The notes below the pieces were generated by a model. It worked only from the letters and a program-made list of their open reading frames with translations, was not told where the DNA came from and made no database searches. From positions 2,750-19,752 of the forward strand of contig JALUQR010000209.1 of NCBI GenBank assembly GCA_027017505.1: DNA of 17,003 bases. Direction: 5' to 3'. This document shows positions 1 to 8,452 of this stretch, piece by piece (position 1 is the first letter of the stretch; each line of letters begins with the position of its first letter). The position numbers and the translations under genes were made by a program. This DNA comes from a bacterium. GTDB lineage: Bacteria; Desulfobacterota; GWC2-55-46; DRQE01.

Positions 1-366
1 CTCAGGGAGATGGCAGAAAGCTCGCTGTTTTACTTTACCGAAAGGGTGGAGTTTGACGAAAAGGCAGAAAAAAAATTCCTCATCCCTGAAAGGGCTGACA
101 CGCTTGAGCTTATAAAGGAGCGCCTTAAGGGGCTTGAGCCCTTTACCGCAGAGCACATACAGGGCATTTTCGAAGAGATACTCAAGGAGGGGGGCCTTAA
201 ACTCAAGGACATTGCCCAGCCCGTAAGGGTGGCCCTTACAGGAAGGACCGTAAGCCCGGGCATATTCGAGACCATAGAGGCAATGGGCAGAGAGCTCACC
301 ATAAAAAGGCTCGAATCCGCAATAAGGCGGATAAAACACAGGGCCAGTGAGGGTATTACCGCCTGA
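1..366 (+). CDS. gltX: Glutamyl-tRNA synthetase, C-terminal fragment (5' end outside window)
   Basis: This is the 3' part of a gene whose reading frame is open from base 1. The visible 121 residues resemble the C-terminal anticodon-binding helical domain of bacterial glutamyl-tRNA synthetase. The supporting stretches are an acidic/lysine-rich helix, then a segment like 'FTAEHIQGIFEEI' followed by 'KLKDIAQPVRVALTG', and finally 'SPGIFETIEAMGRELTIKRL'. The run 'PVRVALTGRTVSPG' is characteristic of the family. The enzyme charges tRNA-Glu with glutamate in the cytoplasm. The catalytic Rossmann fold with its HIGH and KMSKS-type motifs lies upstream of the window, so activity cannot be judged. The frame ends at TGA. 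An 84-base gap with its own promoter separates it from the carboxylase genes, so it is probably not in the same operon. Confidence 0.93.
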   Translation, partial: LREMAESSLFYFTERVEFDEKAEKKFLIPERADTLELIKERLKGLEPFTAEHIQGIFEEILKEGGLKLKDIAQPVRVALTGRTVSPGIFETIEAMGRELTIKRLESAIRRIKHRASEGITA

Positions 367-387
367 ACCCTGTCCCTAACTAAATCC

Positions 388-416
388 TTGACATATCAGG
401 GTATATAGGCTAAAAA
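388..416 (+). promoter_or_regulatory. Putative sigma-70-type promoter of the carboxylase operon
   Basis: A perfect -35 hexamer TTGACA lies at 388-393. It is followed after 17 bases by TAAAAA at 411-416, a moderate -10. The predicted start would lie about 30 bases before the ATG at 451, and AAGGAG at about 436-441 is the ribosome binding site. The -10 is not a good match, so the -35 carries most of the weight. Confidence 0.5.
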
Positions 417-450
417 GTTTCTCTACCCATATAAAAAGGAGTACCGCTGT

Positions 451-1872
451 ATGCTTTTCAGGAAGGTTCTGGTAGCAAATCGTGGTGAGATAGCCTCACG
501 CATAATAAGGGCGTGCAGGGAGCTCGGTATACCCACGGTTGCCATCTACTCTGAGGAGGACGCAACAAGCCTCTATGTGAAAAAGGCAGACGAGGCGTAC
601 ATGGTTGGCCCTGGCCCCATAGAGGGATACCTGAACATACACAGAATCGTGGACCTTGCAAAAAGGGTTGGTGTGGATGCCATACACCCTGGTTACGGGT
701 TTCTTGCGGAAAACCCCAGGTTTCCACTCCTCTGTGAAAGGCGGGGTATAACATTCATAGGCCCCTCAAGTAAAACCATAGCGGACATGGGTGATAAGAT
801 AAGGGCAAGAAAGATGATGAAAAAGGCAGGCATCCCTGTACTGCCAGGCACAGATGAGCCCGTAAGGGACACTGACGAGGCCCTTAGGATGGCAAAAAAG
901 ATAGGTTATCCCATAATGGTAAAGGCTGCAGGTGGTGGCGGAGGAAGGGGCCTGAGGGTTGCAAGAACACCAGACGAACTTAAAGAGGCAATAGCCATTG
1001 CACAGAAGGAATCTAAGCTTGCCTTCGGGGTGAGCGATGTGTTCCTTGAAAAGTACATAGAAAGGCCACACCACATAGAGTTTCAGATACTGGCAGATAA
1101 GTACGGCAACATAGTGCACCTCGGTGAAAGAGACTGCTCCATACAACGGCGCCACCAGAAACTCATAGAGATAGCACCCTCGCTCATACTGGATGACAAA
1201 CTGCGCCAGAAGATGGGCAGAGCAGCCATAAAGGCAGCACGCACCGCTGGCTACACCAACGCTGGCACCGTGGAATTCCTGGTGGACAGAAAAAAGAACT
1301 TCTACTTCCTTGAGATGAACACACGCATACAGGTGGAACACCCCGTCACAGAAGAGATAACAGGTATAGACCTTGTGAAAAAACAGATAGAGATAGCAGC
1401 AGGAAAACGCCTTGGGCTTAAACAGAAGGACATAAAGTTCAACGGCTATGCCATAGAGTGCAGAATCAACGCAGAGGACCCCAAGAACAACTTTGCACCA
1501 AACTCGGGCAGGGTTACCGCATACTATTCACCAGGTGGCATAGGTGTGCGTATAGACGGGGCCATATACAAGGACTATGTGATACCTCCCTATTATGACT
1601 CCCTCATAGTCAAGCTAATTGTGAAGGGAAGCACCTGGGAGGAGGCTGTAAAGAGGATGGACCGCTCGCTCGAGGAGTTCGTAATAAGGGGTATAAAGAC
1701 CACCATACCGTTTCTGAGAAACATAATGGATGATAAGGACTTCAGGGAAGGAAGGTTCGATACCACATACATTGACAGAAAACCCGAGCTCCTTGAATAC
1801 TCCGAATACGGAGAACCAACAGACCTTGTTGCTGCCATATCAGCGGCAATTGCAGCCTATCACGGATTCTAA
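451..1872 (+). CDS. pycA: Biotin carboxylase subunit of a two-subunit pyruvate (or 2-oxoglutarate) carboxylase
   Basis: The 473-residue protein is a complete biotin carboxylase. It carboxylates the biotin of the partner subunit using ATP and bicarbonate. The N-terminal domain opens with 'KVLVANRGEIASRI'. The ATP-grasp domain has the glycine-rich loop GGGGGRG at residues 161-167. The catalytic stretch has 'RRHQKLIE' at about 233-240 and 'EMNTRIQVEHPVTE' at about 288-301. The C-terminal lobe includes 'INAEDP'. At 473 residues it is slightly longer than the AccC of E. coli (about 449), as seen in stand-alone PycA proteins. The ATG at 451 is preceded by AAGGAG. The carboxyltransferase gene follows after 16 bases with its own ribosome binding site, so the two are one operon. 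That partner makes a pyruvate or oxoacid carboxylase more likely than acetyl-CoA carboxylase. The CfiB-type 2-oxoglutarate carboxylase subunit known from Hydrogenobacter has the same architecture and cannot be excluded. Confidence 0.92.
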   Translation: MLFRKVLVANRGEIASRIIRACRELGIPTVAIYSEEDATSLYVKKADEAYMVGPGPIEGYLNIHRIVDLAKRVGVDAIHPGYGFLAENPRFPLLCERRGITFIGPSSKTIADMGDKIRARKMMKKAGIPVLPGTDEPVRDTDEALRMAKKIGYPIMVKAAGGGGGRGLRVARTPDELKEAIAIAQKESKLAFGVSDVFLEKYIERPHHIEFQILADKYGNIVHLGERDCSIQRRHQKLIEIAPSLILDDKLRQKMGRAAIKAARTAGYTNAGTVEFLVDRKKNFYFLEMNTRIQVEHPVTEEITGIDLVKKQIEIAAGKRLGLKQKDIKFNGYAIECRINAEDPKNNFAPNSGRVTAYYSPGGIGVRIDGAIYKDYVIPPYYDSLIVKLIVKGSTWEEAVKRMDRSLEEFVIRGIKTTIPFLRNIMDDKDFREGRFDTTYIDRKPELLEYSEYGEPTDLVAAISAAIAAYHGF

Positions 1873-1888
1873 CAAGGAGGACCTAAAG

Positions 1889-3787
1889 ATGGCTACAGCC
1901 AGAAGGAAAAATAACAACAATAAGAGGGCCAACAGCAGAAAGAACAACCGCAAAAACAACAGGGTCTTCGTTACAGACACGGTGCTGAGGGATGCCCACC
2001 AGTCTCTTCTTGCAACGCGCATGCGCACAGAGGATATGCTCCAGATAGCTTCCCTTCTTGACAGGGTTGGCTACTGGAGCCTTGAGGTCTGGGGAGGGGC
2101 AACATTTGACAGCTGTCTGAGGTTCCTCAAGGAAGACCCCTGGGAGAGGCTTCGCTCCCTCAGAAAGGCCATACCCAATACAAGACTGCAGATGCTCCTC
2201 AGGGGGCAGAACCTTGTGGGCTACCGCCATTATGCAGACGATGTGGTGGAAAAATTTGTGGAAAGGTCTGCAAAAAACGGCATAGATGTGTTCAGGGTGT
2301 TCGATGCACTGAATGACTTGAGAAACCTTGAGACAGCCATAAAGACGGCAAAGAGGATGAAGAAGATCGTTGAGGGTGCCATCTGTTACACCACAAGCCC
2401 CGTGCACACAAACGACGGGTTCGTTGAGCTTGCGAAAAAACTTGAGAATATGGGCGTGGATGTAATCTGCATAAAGGACATGGCAGGGCTACTCACACCG
2501 AAGGATGCGTTTGACCTGGTATCAAAACTCAAAAAGAAGGTGAAGGTGCCCGTGCATCTTCATTCCCATGATTCAAGCGGGCTTGCATCTATGAGCTATC
2601 TCAAGGCGGTTGAGGCAGGTGTGGACATCATAGATACCGCAATATCTGCCCTTGCATCTGGCACATCACAGCCACCAACAGAGAGCCTCGTTGCAGCACT
2701 TAAGGGCACACCCAGGGATACAGGGCTTGACCTTGAGCTTCTCACAGAGATTGCAGAACGCGTGCGTGAGATAAGAAGAAAGTACCGTCGCTTTGAGAGC
2801 GAATATACGGGCATAAACGCAAGGACCCTTGTTACCCAGATACCGGGTGGCATGATATCCAACCTTGCCCAACAGCTTAAAGAGCAGGACTCCCTTGACA
2901 GGATGAACGAGGTGCTCGAGGAGGTTCCCCGTGTGAGAAAGGAGATGGGCTGGCCTCCACTGGTCACCCCCACAAGCCAGATAGTGGGCACACAGGCAAC
3001 ACTCAATGTGCTCACAGGGGAGAGATACAAGGTTATAACCACAGAGACGAGAAACTACTTTAAGGGCCTTTACGGCACACCACCTGGCAAGGTTGACCCG
3101 AAGGCAAGAAAGAAGGCCATAGGCTCTGAAAAGCCCATCACATGCAGACCTGCGGATCTGCTTGAGCCCGAGCTCGATAAACTCGCAAGGGAGGTGGACG
3201 GCAAGGCCCGCTCCATAGAGGATGTGCTCACCTATGCGCTCTTTCCAGTGGTTGCCCTTGAGTTCTTCGAACAGCGTGAAAAGGGCACCCTTGAGCCCGA
3301 ACCCCTTGAAGAGGTAAAGGAGGAAGAACGCCCACATCCACTCCACCTTGCACCCAGTGAGTTCAACATAACCGTGCACGGTGAGACCTACAGGGTTAAG
3401 ATTGCAGGGGCAGGCCACAAGAGCGAGGGCAAAAGACCATTCTTCCTTAAGATAGACGACCGCCTGGAAGAAGTGCTCGTTGAGAGCATAACAGAGGTTA
3501 TACCATCAACCGCTGGCGTTATAGAGGAGGAATCCACCCCACAGTCTGTAAGACCCAAACCCACAAAAGAGGGTGATGTAACAACCCCTGTGCCAGGTAA
3601 GGTAACATCCATAAAGGTGAGGGAAGGCGACAGGGTGGAAGAGGGTGACACCGTGCTCGTTGTGGAGGCCATGAAGATGGAAAACGAAGTACACACACCC
3701 ATAACAGGGGTGGTAAAGAAGATATACATAAAGGTGGGAGACTCTGTAAACCCCGACGAAACACTCATGGAGATAGAGAAGGAATAG
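1889..3787 (+). CDS. pycB: Carboxyltransferase plus biotin carrier subunit (PycB/CfiA/OadA-type)
   Basis: The 632-residue protein transfers carboxyl from carboxybiotin to an oxoacid, probably pyruvate to oxaloacetate. The HMGL-like barrel begins at about residue 26 with 'VFVTDTVLRDAHQS'. Its metal site is visible as the lysine of 'IKDMAG' (K196, usually carbamylated in the family) and 'HLHSH' (H223, H225). The conserved C-terminal carboxylase domain follows ('TPTSQIVGTQA' at about 361-370). An acidic/proline linker at about 465-490 and at 545-560 leads to a biotinyl domain with 'EAMKMEN', in which K596 is the biotinylation site. I chose the ATG at 1889 because AGGAGG precedes it at a good distance. 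The frame stays open back to 1730, but that part lies inside pycA. The first 25 residues are almost entirely Asn, Lys and Arg, which is odd for this family. No Na+ pump beta/gamma subunits are adjacent, which argues against oxaloacetate decarboxylase. Confidence 0.9.
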   Translation: MATARRKNNNNKRANSRKNNRKNNRVFVTDTVLRDAHQSLLATRMRTEDMLQIASLLDRVGYWSLEVWGGATFDSCLRFLKEDPWERLRSLRKAIPNTRLQMLLRGQNLVGYRHYADDVVEKFVERSAKNGIDVFRVFDALNDLRNLETAIKTAKRMKKIVEGAICYTTSPVHTNDGFVELAKKLENMGVDVICIKDMAGLLTPKDAFDLVSKLKKKVKVPVHLHSHDSSGLASMSYLKAVEAGVDIIDTAISALASGTSQPPTESLVAALKGTPRDTGLDLELLTEIAERVREIRRKYRRFESEYTGINARTLVTQIPGGMISNLAQQLKEQDSLDRMNEVLEEVPRVRKEMGWPPLVTPTSQIVGTQATLNVLTGERYKVITTETRNYFKGLYGTPPGKVDPKARKKAIGSEKPITCRPADLLEPELDKLAREVDGKARSIEDVLTYALFPVVALEFFEQREKGTLEPEPLEEVKEEERPHPLHLAPSEFNITVHGETYRVKIAGAGHKSEGKRPFFLKIDDRLEEVLVESITEVIPSTAGVIEEESTPQSVRPKPTKEGDVTTPVPGKVTSIKVREGDRVEEGDTVLVVEAMKMENEVHTPITGVVKKIYIKVGDSVNPDETLMEIEKE

Positions 3788-3831
3788 GGCTGTCTCCAAC
3801 CTCTTTTTACCCTTCCACCGGATAAAAAACC

Positions 3832-4713
3832 ATGGGGCTTTTCCTTAAGGTCTTTGATGTAGTATTTCCCGTGTTTGCCATAATAGGGGTGGGCTATCTT
3901 TTTGCCCACTTCAAGAAGATAAGCCTTGAGCCAATAATAGAGAGCCTCATATACCTCACCGTGCCTGCCCTTGTTATATCCTCCCTTTCGCAGAGGGAGA
4001 TAGCCCTTAACGATGCCCTTCTTACAGGTCTGTGTGCCTGTGGTGTGGTGCTGGGTGGAGCAGGTATAAGCTATGTGTACCTCAGGCTTACAGGCAGAAG
4101 CCATCTTCGTGGATTCTACCTTACGACCATGTTCATGAACTCTGCCAACATACCACTGCCACTTACGCTTCTTGCCTTTGGCAGAGAGGGGCTTACCATA
4201 GCCATAATATACTACATAGTTATAAGCATACTGGTCTACTCTGCGGGCATATACATAGCAAAGGGCGAGGGAGGTATTGGCGAGATATTCAGACTGCCAC
4301 TTCTCTATTCAACCCTCATAGGCGTGGGGCTTAATGTGGGCGGGGTGAGACTGCCAGAACCACTCTTTACCGCACTCGATATGCTCGGCTCTGCAACGAT
4401 ACCGCTGATGCAGGTATGCCTGGGTTATCAGCTGTATTCAACGAGGTTTTCAGAGATGACCCTCTCTGTTTCTGCCTCTCTAATAAGGATTGCGGGCGGG
4501 TTCCTGGTTGCCCTCTTTCTTGTAACACTCTTTAACATAGAGGGGGTTACAAGGAATGTGATTCTTCTCTCCTCGAGCATGCCCTCTGCGGTGATGAACT
4601 TTGTTATGAGCTACAAGTACGGGCTTGAAAAAGACCTCGTTGCATCCACAGTGGCACTTACAACACTGCTGAGTGTGGTAACCATACCACTTATGCTCAT
4701 GTTCATGCTTTAA
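3832..4713 (+). CDS. AEC-family (auxin efflux carrier-like) membrane transporter
   Basis: This 293-residue, very hydrophobic protein has about ten likely membrane segments in two halves, the arrangement of the Mem_trans/AEC family (MleP, MdcF and YfdV-like permeases). Family-like stretches are 'VFPVFAIIGVGYLFA' at the start, 'IYLTVPALVISSL' near residue 42, and 'FMNSANIPLPLTLLAFG' at about 101-117. The C-terminal 'SSMPSAVMNFVMSYKYG' followed by 'STVALTTLLSVVTIPL' is also typical. Bacterial members move malate, malonate and other organic acids, but the substrate cannot be read from the sequence. It starts 44 bases after pycB with no obvious promoter between, so co-transcription is likely. That neighbourhood would suit a C3 or C4 carboxylate substrate. 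The ribosome binding site before the ATG is weak. Confidence 0.85.
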   Translation: MGLFLKVFDVVFPVFAIIGVGYLFAHFKKISLEPIIESLIYLTVPALVISSLSQREIALNDALLTGLCACGVVLGGAGISYVYLRLTGRSHLRGFYLTTMFMNSANIPLPLTLLAFGREGLTIAIIYYIVISILVYSAGIYIAKGEGGIGEIFRLPLLYSTLIGVGLNVGGVRLPEPLFTALDMLGSATIPLMQVCLGYQLYSTRFSEMTLSVSASLIRIAGGFLVALFLVTLFNIEGVTRNVILLSSSMPSAVMNFVMSYKYGLEKDLVASTVALTTLLSVVTIPLMLMFML

Positions 4714-4791
4714 ACCCTGTGGCTACCAGCTCAAAAGGGAAAAGTTACCGCCCCTTTACCCCTCCAGGGTTTTACTGGGCACAGTGTCTGT

Positions 4792-5835
4792 TCATTTTAC
4801 CTCCACTGTCCAGTCCTCTTTTTTCTCTGTAACCGTGCCTATGGGTCTTGCGTCTATGCCCTCTCTGTGGAGCTTTTCAAGAAGGTCTTCTTTTCTGTCG
4901 TCAGCCACGGAGATGAGAAGTCCTCCTGAAGTCTGGGGGTCATAGAGCAGAAGCTCTGTTTCCTCGTCCACATCTCCTGCGAATCTTACATGGCGGGCAA
5001 GGAACTCCCTGTTGGTCCGTATGGATGCGGGTCTGTTTCGTCTCTTTCTTACAAGTGTGGTTGCATGGTTGAAGAAGGCTATGTTATCTGTGGTGATAAC
5101 CGCAGAGACCCCTGATGAGGTGAGCATCTCGTAGAGGTGTCCCAGAAGTCCGAACCCTGTAACATCTGTACATGCGTTAACACCTGTTTCAACCATGATG
5201 CGTGATGCAACGCTATTGAGTGTCTTCATGCTCGCAAGTGTGTCCTCTGCATCCTCTGTGGATATTCTGCCTGCCTTGAGTGCGGTGGTAATCACCCCTG
5301 TGCCTATGGGTTTTGTGAGAACAAGGGTATCGCCAGGTCTTGCCCCCCTGGTGGTTACAACTTTTCTGGTTTCCACGATGCCGGTAACTGAAAGGCCGTA
5401 TTTTATCTCCCTGTCGTTTATGGTGTGCCCGCCTGCTATTACCGCACCTGCCTCTGAGAGCTTCTCGTGTGAGCCGTTGAGTATTTCCGAGAGCACCACA
5501 AGCGATAGATCCTGGGGAAAACACACTATCGTTGTTGCAACAAGCGGGGTTGCACCCATGGCGTATATATCACTCAGGGCATTTGCGGTTGCTATCTGGC
5601 CGAACAGATAGGGGTCGTCCACAATGGGTGGAAAGAAGTCCACGGTGAGCACTATGGCACGCTCCTGGTCTATACGGTACACCCCTGCATCGTCAGATGT
5701 ATGGGGACCGAGTATGAGGTTGGGCTCATTCTGTTCTGGTAGCTGATGCAGAACCTGCATCAGGGATGCAATCTCCATCTTGGATGCTCAACCCGCACAG
5801 CTCGCCCAGCTTGTAAGTTTTATCTTTTTTCCCAC
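4792..5835 (-). CDS. selD: Selenide, water dikinase containing selenocysteine (UGA-encoded)
   Basis: SelD makes selenophosphate from selenide and ATP and is the selenium donor for Sec-tRNA. The frame after the ATG at 5778 encodes a clear SelD: 'SDDAGVY', 'LTVDFFPPIVDDPY', 'ANALSDIYAMGATP', 'VTGFGLLGHL' and 'DPQTSGGLL'. It lacks the N-terminal catalytic segment. Reading upstream in frame through TGA at 5788-5790 gives LTSWASCAGUASKM, where U is the TGA. This matches the family pattern of catalytic Cys or Sec followed three residues later by an essential Lys (Sec16 and Lys19 here). The best start is GTG at 5833-5835, about 10 bases after AGGAGG. That gives 347 residues, the usual SelD length. 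A hairpin suited to SECIS function follows the TGA. The true stop at 4792-4794 is also TGA but is not followed by a comparable hairpin in frame. The gene is last in selB-ydcF-selD. An automatic call starting at 5778 would lose the active site. Confidence 0.93.
5743..5763 (-). promoter_or_regulatory. Putative bacterial SECIS hairpin inside selD
   Basis: On the selD mRNA, 24 bases after the Sec UGA, the arm CTGATGCAG is followed by loop GTT and then CTGCATCAG, a perfect 9-base-pair inverted repeat. The distance from UGA to the loop is 33 bases. The first loop base is G. As I recall the bacterial SECIS consensus, it wants an apical loop about 16-37 bases from the UGA, with a G in its first two positions, so this fits. 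The loop is short at 3 bases; opening the closing G-C pair would give 5. The hairpin would be the binding site for the C-terminal winged-helix domain of the SelB encoded next door. Confidence 0.8.
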
Positions 5836-5858
5836 CTCTACAATACCTCCTGAGAGAT

Positions 5859-6527
5859 TTATATGTAGCCATATATACGGTAGACCCTGAGGGCAACCAG
5901 CTCCCACAGGACCTCTACCATAAGGGAGATTCTGTCCTCAGGGGAGGTTATGTAGGGTATGTAGTTGTCCACAGGTGCGGGGAAACACTGCAGTCCCAGC
6001 TTCTGGCTTACCTTCATTGCCCTCAATATGTGGGTTGGAGATGTCACTATAAGACAGCTTGAAAGCCTGTTTTCCTCCATGTACTGCTTTATGGCCTCAA
6101 GGTTGGTGTAGGTGTTTGTGGAGCCCTTCTCAACGAAGAACACACTGGGTGAGATGCCAAGGGTGTCTGATATGTTTGCCATTATCTCTGACTCCACCAC
6201 ATCTATGGCATCAGGCAATCTGGCACCTGTAAGTGTGTAGACCACCTTTCGGGATCTGCTTTTTATGGTGCCTCCAACAAAGGCTATCCTGCTGGAGTAT
6301 CCGCTCCTGTAGAGCATGAGCCCGTGGAGAAGCCTCTCCATTGATGCCCTTGTGAGCACCCCGTTCTCGTATGCCCCTCCGCCGAGCACCACTATGAGGT
6401 CTGTATTTATAAGACGGGGCTTAACATAGAGTGTCTCACCAAGCCTGTTGGCAAGAGGGGTGAATGCAACTATAATAAACACAAGATTCACACCGAAAGA
6501 AAGCAATATAAGTAGCCTTCTTAACAC
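5859..6527 (-). CDS. YdcF/SanA-like (DUF218) membrane-anchored protein
   Basis: The 222-residue protein has one N-terminal hydrophobic helix (about residues 4-25), likely a membrane anchor. A DUF218-type alpha/beta domain follows. Recognisable family stretches are 'DLIVVLGGGAYENG' at about 43-56, 'RASMERLLHGLMLYRSG' a little later, 'STNTYTNLEAIKQYM' and 'SCLIVTSPTHILRAM'. Members include SanA, YdcF and ElyC, linked to envelope barrier function or lipid-carrier metabolism. Their reaction is not well defined, and I do not assign one. I chose the GTG at 6525-6527, which lies 7 bases after the selB stop, because AGGAGG at the end of selB is spaced about 10 bases before it. No in-frame ATG lies nearby. 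Its place between selB and selD, with very short gaps on both sides, implies co-transcription with the selenium genes, but no functional link is known. Confidence 0.82.
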   Translation of the reverse strand: MLRRLLILLSFGVNLVFIIVAFTPLANRLGETLYVKPRLINTDLIVVLGGGAYENGVLTRASMERLLHGLMLYRSGYSSRIAFVGGTIKSRSRKVVYTLTGARLPDAIDVVESEIMANISDTLGISPSVFFVEKGSTNTYTNLEAIKQYMEENRLSSCLIVTSPTHILRAMKVSQKLGLQCFPAPVDNYIPYITSPEDRISLMVEVLWELVALRVYRIYGYI

Positions 6528-6534
6528 AGTGGCA

Positions 6535-8421
6535 TCATCCCTCCTGTGGACCTAAAAGCCTTCTCACATCACCCCTTCTTATGGTTATACCCCTTCTGTC
6601 AAAGTATTCCAGCAACTCTATGGCAAGCCTTCTGCCACAGCCCAGAAGGTCTCTGAACTCAGCTGGCCTTATACCGCCCCTTTCCTTTATATACCATTTC
6701 AGCTTATCCATTGCCATATGGATTGTGTCTGTCTTCATGTAGACACCTTCTCTGAGCTTTACAAGCTCACCTTTTTCTGTAAGGTAGCGTAGCACCCTTT
6801 CGGTATCCTCCCTTCGAAAGGGATTTTCTGCAAGGCCATCCTGCCTTATTGCACGCACACCGTCTTCCACCAGGGACAGAAGCCATCTGGCTATCTCTGC
6901 ATCCTGTCCCTTAAGTGAGGGGCTGTGGTCTGGAAGTCTCACAAAGGCACCCTCTATCTTTACACTTCCCTTCCTGACAAGCATTTCCAGAAGCGCATCC
7001 TTAAGTGTCTGGGGAAGCCCTGCCCTGTCTCTCAGTTCCTCCTGATGAAGCCCCCTTTTTTCAGGATGCCCTCTGTGGTATTCTGCAAGCACCTCAAGCA
7101 CACCCTTACAGAGTCTTTCAACGGTGTCCCTTAAAAGAAGCCTTCCGCCCACACACTCTATGCCCTCTTTACTGCATTCCTCAAGAAGCCTCCTTTCGTC
7201 CACATTGAGCATGAAAGAGAGAGCATCCACCTCCACACCATCAGCCCTTCTTTTAACAAGAAACCCCACTATCCCTGCAACATCACCGTTTTTAAGTGCG
7301 GATACATTCACATCCTTTAATGGTACAGGAGACCTCCCTGATGGATAGCTTATAACCACCCTTCCGCCTCCTGTGGTTCTTCCTGCAGATGGGTCTCGCA
7401 GGATGAACCTGTCTTTGCCAGCAAGGGGTAGAGGTGTCCTGGAGAAGACCCTTGCAGGGGCATACATCCCAGGGGGAAGCTCTTCGCCTTCCATAAGGCG
7501 CACCCTTACGGTGGCCTCTGTGGTAAAGCAATGCAGTTTAAGAAGCGAGTTGTTCTTCAGGGGTCTTCCGGCAAACCTTGAGCTCTCTATGATACAGTCA
7601 AATGTGACCGCATCCCTGAGCCATCTGTAAAGCTCACTGCATACGAGCATCTCACCCCTTCTGGTCTCCCTGTGGGATATTCCTGAAAGGTTTACCGCAA
7701 CCCTTGAGTGTGGCTCTGCAAGATCGAGCTCTCGATGGTGTGTCTGAAGCCCCCTTACCTTGACCTCCCTTCCAGAAGGAAACACACACACCCTGTCTGC
7801 CCTCCTTATGGTGCCCTCAACAAGGGTGCCAGTTACAACACAGCCAAACCCCTTTACCGGAAAGACCCTGTCTATGGGCAGTCTCATCCATCTGTGTGTC
7901 TTCCCTCTTTTTTCCATGGTTCTGTAGAGTGTTATTATGTGTTCCTTAAGGCTGTCAAGCCCTGTACGCCTGTGGGCTGAGACCACAACCACTGGAGAGC
8001 CCTCAAGTGTGGTGCCCCTTGCAAGCCCTTCGAGCTCTCTTTTAACCTCCTCTATTCTGTCTGCAGAGACGGTGTCTGCCTTTGTGAGCACAAATATGCC
8101 CTTTTCTATGCCCAGGGTACTGACAATCTCAAGGTGCTCTATTGTCTGTGGCATCACCCCGTCATCGCATGCAACACACAGAAGCACGCAATCTATACCC
8201 CCAACACCTGCAAGCATGTTGCGTATGAACCTTTCATGACCTGGCACATCCACAAACGAGACCACACCATCCTCAACCTCCATGTGGGCAAAACCCAGCT
8301 CTATGGAAAGGCCACGCTGTTTTTCCTCTTTGAGTCTGTCGGTGTCTATCCCTGTAAGGGCCCTCACAAGGGTGGTCTTTCCGTGGTCTATGTGTCCTGC
8401 GGTTCCTATGACAAGTCCCAT
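6535..8421 (-). CDS. selB: Selenocysteine-specific translation elongation factor SelB
   Basis: SelB brings Sec-tRNA to ribosomes paused at UGA codons that carry a SECIS hairpin. The 628-residue protein has an EF-Tu-like GTPase domain with GTAGHIDHGKT (residues 6-16), DVPGHE (58-63) and TKAD (113-116). Beta-barrel domains follow, including 'MRLPIDRVFPVKGFGCVVTGTL'. A C-terminal half of winged-helix modules then begins. The last ends 'AIELLEYFDRRGITIRRGD', typical of the module that holds the SECIS RNA. Full length for the family is about 600-640 residues. The ATG at 8421 is preceded by a G-rich ribosome binding site and a good promoter at 8453-8481. It is the first gene of selB-ydcF-selD. selA and the tRNA-Sec gene selC are not in the window. 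Confidence 0.97.
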   Translation of the reverse strand: MGLVIGTAGHIDHGKTTLVRALTGIDTDRLKEEKQRGLSIELGFAHMEVEDGVVSFVDVPGHERFIRNMLAGVGGIDCVLLCVACDDGVMPQTIEHLEIVSTLGIEKGIFVLTKADTVSADRIEEVKRELEGLARGTTLEGSPVVVVSAHRRTGLDSLKEHIITLYRTMEKRGKTHRWMRLPIDRVFPVKGFGCVVTGTLVEGTIRRADRVCVFPSGREVKVRGLQTHHRELDLAEPHSRVAVNLSGISHRETRRGEMLVCSELYRWLRDAVTFDCIIESSRFAGRPLKNNSLLKLHCFTTEATVRVRLMEGEELPPGMYAPARVFSRTPLPLAGKDRFILRDPSAGRTTGGGRVVISYPSGRSPVPLKDVNVSALKNGDVAGIVGFLVKRRADGVEVDALSFMLNVDERRLLEECSKEGIECVGGRLLLRDTVERLCKGVLEVLAEYHRGHPEKRGLHQEELRDRAGLPQTLKDALLEMLVRKGSVKIEGAFVRLPDHSPSLKGQDAEIARWLLSLVEDGVRAIRQDGLAENPFRREDTERVLRYLTEKGELVKLREGVYMKTDTIHMAMDKLKWYIKERGGIRPAEFRDLLGCGRRLAIELLEYFDRRGITIRRGDVRRLLGPQEG

Positions 8422-8452
8422 AGTAATGCCCCCCTTCTTTCAGGACTCCTTC

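Noticed and set aside
1730..1888. Upstream in-frame extension of pycB
   Set aside because: It overlaps pycA. The ATG at 1889 has AGGAGG in front of it.
2666..4104. Minus-strand frames of about 240-250 codons opposite pycB and the AEC gene
   Set aside because: No recognisable motif, and both lie opposite genes with strong family matches.
4714..4791. Terminator between the converging AEC and selD genes
   Set aside because: AAAGGG and CCCTTT can pair around a long loop, but no T-run or stable stem follows. The signal is too weak to call.
5776..5778. ATG as the selD start
   Set aside because: It would drop the catalytic Sec/Cys and the essential Lys, leave the AGGAGG far upstream and shorten the protein below family length.
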